64,000 nucleotides of DNA, taken from positions 62,134,454-62,198,453 of the forward strand of contig CM056742.1 of assembly GCA_029851415.1 (NCBI GenBank). The letters run 5' to 3'. The position numbers were made by a program, and so were the translations under genes. Shown one piece after another: positions 30,322 through 40,129 of this stretch. The stretch is from Eretmocerus hayati. Taxonomy: Eukaryota; Arthropoda; Insecta; Hymenoptera; Aphelinidae. The notes beneath the pieces are model-generated. The model was not told the DNA's origin, did not search any database, and worked only from the letters and a program-made list of their open reading frames with translations. Numbering within the stretch: position 1 is the stretch's first letter; each line of letters starts with the position of its first letter.

Positions 30322-32862
30322 AAATTCACACTCGTCCATTGACGTTATTCTCACAGATTCATGCGAGAAAAGAATTAATTTCGCAAAATCAGCCACACCT
30401 TACATAAATGGACACGATTTCCTCATTATTGAGTATAAATTGCCTAGGTTTGTCAGAGGAACAGTTAAAATCACAACGAGAGATTTTTCTAAATTGAATA
30501 TTCCATCATTTACGAGTGACCTACAATCCGCTGTTGATGAGTTACTATTGTTAGTCTGTGCACTGATGTCAACGAGTCATTGGAGGAGTTCAGAGAAATG
30601 ATGATATACATCCTTGATAGAAATGCTCCACTGTCTGTGCGTTCTTTGCGTAAACGTCAATCTCCTTCGATCACGAATGAGTTCCGTGCTAAGTGTGGAA
30701 AAAGAAATCGCTTGGGTGAAAACGCTGGACGGAATGGCAATGAAAGATCATCAGCGCAGCATAAGATCCTCTGTAGATCACTGAAGAGAAAAATTGCGAT
30801 TGCTCAGGATGGATATTGCTTGAAATCCTCCGGGGAATCAGATGATGAATCGAAGTATCGGTCAATCCTGCGCAAAATACGCATTGCAAATAAGGGTCAC
30901 CAGTCGCCTCTGGATACATTTTCTGCTATTGAGTTAATGCACCACTACTCGGGAGTCTCTAGCGTGCATGAAAATTGTTCTCTACACGAGTTAGAAGGTA
31001 TTATCAATAGCACTGTCACATCCAATGTCCCTTCTTTTGTTCTGACGTTTGTTAATGGCGTTGATATCTATGAAACAATGCTCACGTGTTTACCAAAATC
31101 TGAAGGCAGTACCAGTGATGGTCTTTGTCTCAAGTACTTCAAGTCAGCATTGAGCATTCTAGTCCCATTTTCCACGGAGCTCTTTAATGAGTCCATCACA
31201 TCCTGCTAATATCCGGATCTCTGGAAGAAATCGCTGGTTATTCCGCTGAGCAAAGTTCCATCTCCTCCGTACCCTGTAGAAACTAGGCCAATAGCAAATA
31301 TTCCTCATTTCGCCAAAGTTTTCGACAAGATCGTTACTCAACAAATTGTTAATCACCTTGAAAGCGATGTCTTGATTTCTCCCTTTCAATCAGGATTTCG
31401 ATCCAACTTTAGCACACAAACTGCTTTGTTAAAAGTTCCAGAGGATACTCGGTATGGCATTGAGAACCAACTAGTCACTCAACAAGCCCTCGTCGATTTC
31501 AACTCTGCGTTTGATAGAATCCAACACGCCATATTGCTGCGAATCAGGAAGGAGATCAACTTTTCGAACGATTCGTTGAGATGGATCCACTCTTACTTGA
31601 GTGCTTAGTCTCGGGCAATTCCTCACCAAGAGAATGATCTCACAAAATTTTTACCCAATACATCTGGGTTCCCGCAAGGATCAAAACCCTGTCCCAATAT
31701 TATTCTTCATATTCATCAATACCATCTTGTCGATACTCAAATATTGCAAAGACTTACTTCTTGCTCACGACCTGCGAATCTTTATCCAATGCCCACTGTC
31801 GGTCATTGCTGAAACCATTCGTGAATTAAATTCCGATATCAGCCGTATTGTTGCGTGGGCAAAACAATATGGGCTTCAATTGAACTTACAAAAAACGCAG
31901 GCAATCCTTTATACACCCATTCAGTATCAAATGAGACTTAACCTGTATCTGCTACCGCCCATTCTTGTTAACGGTGTACCGATTCCATTTTAGTCAACAG
32001 TGAAAAATCTTGGGATTCGATTCTTACGAGATTTCTCCTGGAGTTTTCACATTTCAAGTATTCCTTCGAAAGTAAATGGAGTGCTGCCCCTGCTCAGGTG
32101 CCGTGGTCATTTTTTGTCCCGTGATGTCCAACTTCTGCTAGTGAACGCGCTGATTGGTCCACATTGCGATTATGCATGCCTAGTTTATAATGATTTGTCA
32201 TGTTATCTCATGACAAAGCTCCAGAGGCATCGTGATATGTGTATGAGATTCATATTCCACCTGCGACGCGATGCAGAATCAAAGCTCTGTTATCAACGTC
32301 TATACTGGCTCTCATTATTATCGACACGGCGAAAGTATTTTCTTTTTGTCCAGCTGTACGAAATTCTTACCACGTCCAAGCCGCATAATTCGTTAGAACT
32401 TTTTCGTTCAATTGATGATAGCGTTAGGCGCTCAGGTAGAACATACTCGGTTCGTATGTTCGTACCTACAACCCGAATTGTTGCGTAAGACGAAGCGTTC
32501 TCTATTCAGGCTATGAAAGAGTGGAAGACAGTTCCGAATAGCATCCGTTCGCTCCAGTCGCTTGAATTATCCACACCAGCGTTGCACGAGCATTATCGCG
32601 TAAAAAATGACCTCCTCAATCAGCGGTTAAACAGCGAAGTCCTTGTTGTCATGTATTCTTCACGATCCTTTATTAACTTTAGCTGTGCAGATCTATCAGG
32701 CACTGCAATCTGTATCTCCATGTGTATCGATGTTTTTATTATCTTTTTCGAGATTCGTTCTCTACATGTTCATACATTCAGGTTGATCTGTATATATTGT
32801 ATATACTGTTGTAATTATCCTTTTGCCATACGGTCTACCAAGACCAAGGCATAGTAACCTGT

Positions 32863-32898
32863 TATCAATCAATCAATCAATCAATCAATCTCTCTGTC
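32863..32898. repeat. LINE E (ATCA)n tail and short TC tract
   Basis: About seven ATCA units followed by TCTCTCTGTCT; the next element (LINE F) starts immediately after. Confidence 0.85.
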
Positions 32899-32901
32899 TA
32901 A

Positions 32902-34019
32902 ATGGTTTGCAAATTGAGGAACCGCTTGCGAGCGGTCTGTTTGGATATTAGGTCTCACGATGACTGGCTTCCCACCAACGCAGGAGTCCCCCAAGGCAGC
33001 GTCCTGGGACCCCTACTCTTTTTGATTTTCATTAACGATCTTCCCAAAGTCCTTCGACATACTCCTCATATGCTCTATACCGATGATAGCGGAATTTACC
33101 TTCATTCACTTCCATCGGAACTAGTTAGGAAAATTGCTTTGATCACTCAAGACGCAAAAGCTGTCACCCAATGGGCAACTGATAATAGGCTCACACTCAA
33201 CCCAACTAAAACAACAGTGATGGTACTTGGAAATGAATCCTACATCTTGAAGATGGACTTCAACCAAATTCCGACCTTTAACATCATGGACACAGCCACA
33301 CTTGACTCCGAATCGATGAAGATTCTAGGTTTGCACATATCATCAAGACTGGATTGAGATCTCCAAATTAGGAAAGTATCGAAAAGAGTTCATGGCTCTC
33401 TCTACTCACTTCGATCTCTGAGACACTCACTTTCTCGTGATCTCAGAGAACAACTCGTTCAAAGTCTGGTACTTCCAATCTTTGATTATGCAACACCATT
33501 GCTAACTAATCTCAAAAAAAGCCAACAACTCAGACTGCTCCGTTTCCATAACACCCGCGTGCGATTCGTCTACGGTAACATTCCGTAGCGATCGCATGTT
33601 CCCCCATACAGACTTGCCTTAGGCTGGCTAACCGCCCAACGCGGCAGAGAGTATTTGCTCGGATCTCTAGCCCACTCCGTCATTAACATAGTTTGCCTGA
33701 ATACCTTCGTCCTAAATTCCTCCTAACAACCGATATGCCAGCGTTAAGACAATCTAAGGGGAAGGACAAGGACACACTAACCTATTCCACTCCTCGTATG
33801 GAGGCACTGAATCAATCATTCGCCCTCGTGTCTTCAGAACTCATGAATGAATCACCCTACATCGATTCCCAAACATCTACTCCTGAACGGTCCAAGCATG
33901 ACTTGTTCGACTACCTCATGACACAAGACCGTGACGATTGTCTTAAGCGTGTGCATCGAGAGCAACTTGAATTAGTCCCACCCGCAATTGCACACCTGAT
34001 TCCTTCTCCACCTCCCTGA
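32902..34019 (+). pseudogene. LINE F ORF2 C-terminal half
   Basis: Reads [20 protein letters not shown], then YTDD (33079-33090 region) in place of YADD, and [14 protein letters not shown]. After TGA at 33355-33357 it continues VSKRVHGSLYSLRSLRHSLS and GWLTAQRGREYLLGSLAHSV. A frameshift near 33680 leads to EYLRPKFLLTTDMPALRQ and an end at 34019. There is also a TAG near 33585. Reverse transcriptase fragment with no function. Confidence 0.8.
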
Positions 34020-34127
34020 GTAATACGAGATGGCACTGGTACTCATGTTGAAGCTACGAGAGTCTCCCACATTGATGAGAAACCTTAGAATTCGAATTTC
34101 TCACCATTCGTGATATATATATATGGG

Positions 34128-35864
34128 TCAAATCAGTATATTTCGGCAAATCCGTGCACACGACCCTCGCGGATCTTCTCGCCAATTTTTTACATGAAAG
34201 GAGGCACCAAAAATTTTTTACGCCCGCTAGAATTTCTTGAAGTTAGGGAAAAGGCCTTTTTCAGCGTTTTTTTGGAAATTTGCCATATTGACCAGAAATA
34301 TCGTAGCGAGGCGTGCGAGGTTGCATTCCTTTTGTTTCGATGTCAACTTTCAGAAAAAAAATATGCAAGACTCTCGAAACCAAATGTATTCAGCCTACAT
34401 GACGATACGTAAAGTCACTTTTTCTTGATTTTTAGACCATTTTGGAATGGATCCTTTTCTGACGCGTCTGAATCTTTTTCCATCTCACTTAATCAGTTCC
34501 TTTTGTCTCAAACACCCTACAATTTGCGCTTTTGCACGTCCGAATCGGATGATTTTGACCCGAGTAATATCCATTAGAAGATGATATCGAAAAATGACCA
34601 ATCGATCAAGCTTGCCAAATCCATCGCCCTCCACCAATTGACTTGAAACTTGACGAGGATGTTCTTTCAAGTGTCTCAAACATGTGAAAGTAATTTTGCA
34701 TTGTGTTTCGGCCTTCGGTTGGACCTATGAATTTTACAAACACCCACATTTTTGCCGTCTTTCGTGTAATTTTTGAAGCGGTTGCCGCTCTCTCCCCGCG
34801 CATGTGCACATCTGTACTGCTCCGGGAGTATCTTCAATTGATAGCCCTTGCAATTTCCTTCAAAATGACCTCCTGACAAGGACTTTTTGATGCATCTGAA
34901 CCAGAAATATAGTTATTTTATGGCACAAAGAGATCACCACTACCCAAATGGCAAGCCTCGGCCACTTCTTGTCACCCTGAAAACCTGTGAGTCCAGGTAC
35001 TTTTGGCACTTCGAGTTTTTCCCGCCTTAGAACAGCTAGATCTCTGGTTCGGTTGCGACAAAGTGACTTTGTCAAGGGGTCATTTTGTAGGAAATCGCAA
35101 GGCCTATCAATCAAGAATACTCCTGAAGCAGGACAGATGTGCGCATGCGCAGGAAGAGAGCGGCAACCACTTCAAAAATTACGCAAAAATCCGCAGAATA
35201 TAGGGTGTTTGTGAAATTCATAGGTCCAACGGAAGGCCGAAACACAGCGTGAAATTCCTCCCACATAATTGGGACACTCACAAGAATATCTGTGTCAAGT
35301 TTTGAGTCGATTGGTTGAGGGCGATGGAATTGGCGAGCTTGACCAATTGGGCATTTTCCGATAACTCATCATCTTTCAAGGACATAACTCGGGCCAAAAT
35401 CATCCGATTTGAGCGTGCAAAACCGCAAGTTCTAGGGTATTCCAAGACAAAAAAAATCGATCTAGTTAGATAAGGAGAGATTCAGATGCGTCGGAATAGC
35501 GTCCATTCCAAAATGGGCTGAAAATCAAGAAAAAGTGACTTTACGTATCGTCGTGTAGACTGCACGCATTTGGTTTTGAGAGTCTTGCATATTTTTTTTC
35601 TAAAAGTTGACATCGAAACGAAAAGAAGCGACCTCGCACGCTTCGCTACGATGTTTCTGGTCAATATGGCAATTCCCTTAAAAAACGCTAAAAAAAGGCC
35701 TCTCTCCAAACTTCAAAAAATTCTAACGGGCGTAAAAAACTCTTTAGGGGGCTGAAACTCTGGAAGAGTAATATTTTCTGGTGCCTACTTTCATGTAAAA
35801 AATTGGCGAAAAGATCCGCTGGGTTCGTGCGCGAGGATTTGCCGAAATATACTGATCCTTCCAG
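34128..35864. repeat. Long inverted repeat FB3 inside the LINE F 3' UTR
   Basis: 34131-34147 (AATCAGTATATTTCGGC) pairs with about 35848-35864, and pairing continues inward to the centre near 34990-35010. The arms share the FB1/FB2 module (34836-34876 and 35062-35115) and a GCGCATGCGC-like site (34798 and 35139). Short frames in it are mirror shadows of each other. No gene. Confidence 0.8.
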
Positions 35865-36083
35865 TTTACTCATTATCTATTTAGTTACTCAGTTAGTTAA
35901 TCATTTTAGTTGACTTCCAATCTACTTGAATACTCATATATTTGACTATTATCCTAGCTCGTTAGTCCAAACTAACAACACCATGTAATACATATATTTA
36001 AATGTATAATATGTAGCGCTTCTGTCATATTCAATTTAGGCATATGGGATTCATCTCCTACCCTCAATAGAACGATCAACGAA

Positions 36084-36113
36084 TCTCTCTCTCTCTTCTT
36101 TCCTCTCTCTCTC
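36084..36113. repeat. (TC)n tract ending the first LINE chain
   Basis: TCTCTCTCTC with TTC interruptions, directly after the LINE F 3' end. Unrelated single-copy-looking sequence follows. Confidence 0.85.
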
Positions 36114-36758
36114 GATTTGATCTTTTGAATAGAATCACGATAGGAATATAATCACGATGGAAATTTCACACCTTGATGTTATGTGCTTGAATCTTCTGAA
36201 CATTGAGTTAAACTCCTTTGGGAGGCGCTCTGCACCTGCAGTTTAGTTATGCTCTGAACCTGTATTATCTTGCTGAACTTCAACATTACTCGTTGCAGGA
36301 TCCTCATTGAGATCTCTTCCATTTCCCGAGACATGTATCTGATTTAATAAAGGTTGGGTCATCCTCATCGACCGGCGGAAATTCATTATTTTCAACTTCC
36401 TAGGAGTTTCATTGTTCTCATCGATGGGTTGCGAATGATGACCCTCCTCATGTGCTGATAACACTTGCCATAGTATGTTGCACTCCCGAACTTCCTAAAC
36501 TTTCATTTGTCTCGACGAACATAAAAGCATTGAGCACAAGTTATCTTTCCTTTCTGACCCATGGTTCGCAAAACATGCATCCACACCAGATGATTCGTTC
36601 AGAAGAGTGTCAATGAGTTGACTGAGAATACCTCCAAATTCTTTGCATACTTTAGAGACATGCAGTACTCTGACCCTCCACTCAAGGTAAACGAAACTCA
36701 AATTCAAGCGGCTGTCCGCAAGCTCTCTCATGCTGAAGAGAGAAAGAAAGAGAAAGAG

Positions 36759-36817
<59 letters not shown>

Positions 36818-38149
36818 TAGAGGGAGAGAGAAAGGGAAGGGAGAGGGAGAGGCGTTAGCTCCCGGAAGTGGTCTTGCGGCTTCAGGATTTGTACTTCAGG
36901 AATTTGGACAATGTATCGAGTCCTCGATTATCACGGGACTTTTTATAACTACTCCATTCATTGTTACTCAGAATTCCTGATGATCTGAAGTCCTTTATTT
37001 AACCAATTTCACCCCCACATATCCTGTTTAGACTTCCCTGGGGTAATGAATGATTGCAAGAGTCAACATCTTCTCAAAGTGCTCCATGGGTATGTGGATG
37101 AATACTTCCACCGAGCTTCATGCGGCACGGTACAAATTAAGAGTATTCAATTTTCCATAGATACTCTTGTTAGTCCCGGAAAAGTATGAAGAAAGGTTGT
37201 CAATTCAGCAAAGATCACATGTTTCTTGATCGTTGAGTAACCCTTACATCGGACCAACTTTTTGTGTATGGAGACAGTGTCTGATAGTTCCATATAACTC
37301 TAAATGAGGATAATGAGGAAGCAGTTATTTATACAACATTTGCTTTGTGTTTGATTACACTTTTATGAGCCTGATACGCGAGGACCGAACTATATTGATA
37401 CTCATATCCTGGGGAAAACATTTTTCCAGCACAAAAATGCAGATTCCTTGAGATATCAGTGTGGAATCACAAGGAATTCTCCCTTCATCGAAAAGTACGC
37501 CAAAAGTGCTAACTTTTCCAGCTGAGATAGAATATGGTTTCCATTCGAATTCTTCCAGTAATCGGCGGTTCGAAGTAACAAGATGCCAAGTTTTCATGGT
37601 TTTCGGCCCACAGTTCAAGTTTGAAGCGTTCTATTGGAAAAATTATGGGAAACGAAGTTGTGTATTTTTCAAATATCTTTCAGACTCATTTCCGATATTC
37701 CTCATATTTGACTTCTCTTGTCTGGAAAACAGAATGAAGACCGTACTTTGACACTAATCCTTCTTGTCCACGGTCTGCAGGGAGGAACTGGATATTCAAC
37801 TTATACCAGATGAAAGCTTGGAACAAGATCAACATTTTTTGTCCTCTACATTTTTGCGCTAAATCCCACCCAGTTTGAGTATTCACGCTCATAAGTTAGG
37901 AGAAGTTAGGAGAATTCATGAATTCAACTATAATGATAGTTGTTGGACGCGAGGCCGCCATTTAAAGAATACGAAAATACCCAGAGAAGTTGTATTTTTT
38001 GATGTAGAATGATATAACATTCGCCCATCTTGGGACGTTGGGCGGTTCCGGAGAACGATGCAGAAATGTATCGTACACGTATATTCTAAATGGGGAGGAC
38101 TTTTGCTCGCCAAATCGCTCCAAGTCGATCTCCCGTGGAGAAGCAAGGA
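36114..38149. other. Unassigned interval with a (GA)n tract
   Basis: No gene recognised. (GA)n with AAAG edges occupies 36735-36813. Frames through it are simple-repeat artefacts. The remaining sequence may be intron or upstream sequence of the unc-13 gene; nothing in it is diagnostic. Confidence 0.4.
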
Positions 38150-38645
38150 AGGGAAGAATGGCGCCTTAAAGCTGGTCAACCACAGTGAACCATCTGGTTC
38201 CAACGGAAGTGGCGAATGACTCCCGGAAGGGGATGCTGATCGCAAGAGGGAGGACGGGAGAGAGGAGGGAAGGAAGAAGAGCATGGACAAGATCGAAGGA
38301 GGAGGAATAAAACCTGCGGGCCACGAGGGAAGAGACGCTCGATCTTTAGCGCGAGTCGCCGCCAGCCCGCAAAAGACGCTTACGTAGTTCCGGGACCGGA
38401 CAGGTGAGTTTGGTTGACCCCCCCCCCCCCTCGTCCAATAGCCGCTGCTACCGTAGAAGGGAGAGAGGGTTTCACCAATTTGGATGGTCGTATTGATGCG
38501 GATCTTATCCCGGGACTTCCAAGGAGGTACTGGACAGCCATGTTCGGCTGACTCAGTGTTCTTCCTCCGTACGTTGCAGCGTATTCGCCCTACAACCACC
38601 TCGAAGAAGGGAAAAAAGAAGGAGATGGGAGAGGGGAAGGGGATA
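38150..38645 (+). mobile_element. R1-type LINE 3' fragment on the plus strand
   Basis: The same 3' region as 56070-56390 read in the opposite orientation: GATCGAAGGAGGAGGAATAA, then GACGCTCGATCTTTAGCGCG, a C-run (38420-38432), and CGTATTCGCCCTACAACCACCTC followed by an A/G-rich tail GAAGGGAAAAAAGAAGG. It lies about 70 bases upstream of the candidate unc-13 exon. This copy is not flanked by (TC)n; the tail runs into a GA-rich stretch. Confidence 0.65.
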
Positions 38646-38711
38646 AGATTCTCGTAAGGTTGACATTTCAATTCGATTCCACTGGAGAATACTGACGTTT
38701 GTGGAGACACC

Positions 38712-39165
38712 TTGACATTCCTGATAGGTGGGGGTCATCTTCGTTCTGACGGTTTTGAGTGGCTTGCCGACGACTCCCATGGCTACGATCATATGGGGCT
38801 CATTCAAGCGAGCATGTCCTTGTGTGACCCGTCTCCGCGCGAAAATTCCAAAGATTCCCTGGCTTCAGAGTACGGTGGGGGTGCCTTTGTTCACGCAGAC
38901 TCCCCCGTCTCCATCGCAGAAAGCATAGTTAACACCACCATCCTACACAAAGATGATACTATGGGAACTCGAAAGCATATTCTACGAAAAATCTATCGAC
39001 CATCAGTGATTGAATGTACGGGTGCGCCAAGACAACTCTATGAATTTGAATCCTGTATCTCCGAAATTCAAGCCCTTCGATCCAATCTAGCTCGATATCC
39101 TGTCAGCTCCGAAAGTTCGCTTTTGATAGAATGTAGTCATTACTTCGCTGGTTCCCAAAAGATTT
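38712..39165 (+). CDS. Candidate coding exon just upstream of the unc-13 C1 exon
   Basis: A 151-codon open stretch in the same phase as the C1 exon 60 bases further on, with protein-like composition (SLCDPSPRENSKDSLASEYG, ADSPVSIAES, GTRKHILRKIYRP). It ends at TGA 39165-39167, so a splice donor must lie before that if it is an exon. Insect Unc-13 proteins have a long low-complexity part before C1, and this could belong to it, but I do not recognise the sequence. The left edge (acceptor) is not clear, and the first codons overlap the end of a LINE fragment's flank. Alternative: chance open frame. Confidence 0.35.
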
Positions 39166-39227
39166 GACACCTCAGTTTCAGTGGGGAAAAATCGTCGGAA
39201 ATTGATCACCTTCCTTGTTCTTTTCAG

Positions 39228-39447
39228 AAAATGCACGTGTACAAGAAAACTCTACAGGCGATGATATATCCGATATCCTCAACCACGCCACATAACTTCA
39301 TCACGTGGACAGCAACATCGCCAACTTACTGTTATGAATGCGAAGGCTTACTCTGGGGAATAGCTCGCCAAGGAGTGAGATGTATAGAATGTGGTGTGAA
39401 ATGTCACGAAAAATGCAAAGATCTCCTGAATGCTGATTGTCTACAAA
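39228..39447 (+). CDS. unc-13: unc-13 exon encoding the C1 domain
   Basis: An acceptor TTCTTTTCAG ends at 39227 and a donor GTGAGC begins at 39448, giving a 220-nt exon that ends in phase 1. It encodes [20 protein letters not shown], then a perfect C1 pattern H-X12-C-X2-C-X13-C-X2-C-X4-H-X2-C-X7-C. The core reads [23 protein letters not shown] and ends LLNADCLQ. Unc-13/Munc13 is the presynaptic priming factor; its C1 domain binds diacylglycerol at the membrane and its MUN domain opens syntaxin for SNARE assembly. The next residue in the family is R, fitting the split codon A|GA. Downstream C2B and MUN exons are not seen, so a long intron follows. Confidence 0.93.
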
Positions 39448-40129
39448 GTGAGCGATCATTCATCAATCTGATCCGTACGAAAACGAGTCTGTGCACCAAC
39501 AGCGAGTTCCCAAATTTTCAGACTGTTATCTACTTCGTCTTTTTTTGAAACTCAAGGGAGTCCCCTTTCAGAACAAGGGGATTAAATTCTGTGATGAATT
39601 ATTAGAGGGGAAAGTTTGGAGGAATCATGGTATGACTGACTCAAAATTTGGATCACTTCAGGATCAGAAAAATGAACAAACCTGCTCCTAAGACTCAAAA
39701 GCGAGGAGAGGTGTTATCAAGATAGAAATTCGAGGCTGGAACACCTCTTAAGGAAGATTAGGGTTCTGATGAGCAGTGAATATCGAGACACAGGTGTCAA
39801 CAATTTCACGATCTATCTATTCCCTTGTCTCCATAATCATACGGCTGTTCGAGTACTTCAATAGTGCCTTCGCAATCGTCCAAGTGAATTCGTTGTGTTC
39901 CTGTGTACTCAAGGTTTTTACTGATTATGGAGGAGACTGTGGTAGTCCGTGAGCTCTTTGAGAACGATTCCAGGAGCCTCATAAAGTCTCACAAGGGTGA
40001 TGGGTTAATCAGACTAGGCGAAATCACCGCCATCCCTGGGAGAATTATTCTGGTGGAGATCTTTTGTGGAATCTCAAAAATTTTCATCCTGACACTAGCA
40101 TACATTTTTTTCATCCACTGAAACTGATG
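39448..40129 (+). other. Start of the unc-13 intron after the C1 exon
   Basis: Begins with the donor GTGAGCG. I found no further unc-13 exon here; small open frames have no recognisable protein. The repeats to about 62 kb may all lie inside this intron, which is inference. Confidence 0.5.

Larger units (their letters stand above)
25780..32488 (+). pseudogene. LINE E ORF2: endonuclease-RT, split by two insertions and decayed
   Basis: Pieces in order: endonuclease start (25780-26034), then after FB2 TIYRRPGG and KIILTGDLNPD (28232-28432), then after the TIR element NSHSSIDVILTDS and the NGHDFLIIEYKL region (30318 onward). The linker runs to 31209. Reverse transcriptase covers 31210-31993 (FQSGFRSNFSTQTALLK, LVDFNSAFDRIQ), and the C-terminal part runs to 32488. 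The YADD box reads LAHD (near 31756). There are stops at about 31207-31209 and 31606-31608 plus frameshifts. GDLN is intact here, unlike in LINE D. Non-functional. Confidence 0.8.
24150..32890 (+). mobile_element. LINE E: CR1/Jockey-like LINE split by two other elements
   Basis: Begins after (TC)n with GCGCTGGTGTTGGTGAGC, resembling the LINE D start, and ends with a GGTCT/AGACC hairpin (about 32832-32845) plus an (ATCA)n tail (32863-32890) that leads into TCTCTCTGTCT. Its ORF2 endonuclease region is interrupted twice, by FB2 (26175-28228) and by a TIR element (28432-30321); coding sense resumes after each. Without these inserts it would be about 4.8 kb. It has many frameshifts and stops and is older than LINE D. 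Confidence 0.8.
32899..36085 (+). mobile_element. LINE F: 5'-truncated CR1/Jockey-like LINE, 3' UTR split by FB3
   Basis: Starts at a TC tract inside the reverse transcriptase domain, keeps the C-terminal coding part to 34019 and a 3' UTR that resumes after FB3 (35865-36085). It ends GAACGATCAACGAATC directly before (TC)n (36084-36113). The truncated 5' end and the 3' end both touch TC sequence. Confidence 0.7.

Noticed and set aside
36618..36980. 120-codon frame with an Arg-Glu repeat
   Set aside because: Its middle is the (GA)n tract; the flanks show no recognisable protein and no splice sites.
37928..38710. 260-codon minus-strand frame
   Set aside because: It runs antisense across the plus-strand R1-type 3' fragment and its C-run; no domain is visible and the length comes from low-complexity GC-rich sequence.
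39491..39691. Possible next unc-13 exon
   Set aside because: The peptide does not match the conserved segment that follows C1 in Unc-13 proteins, and no acceptor with a suitable phase is evident.
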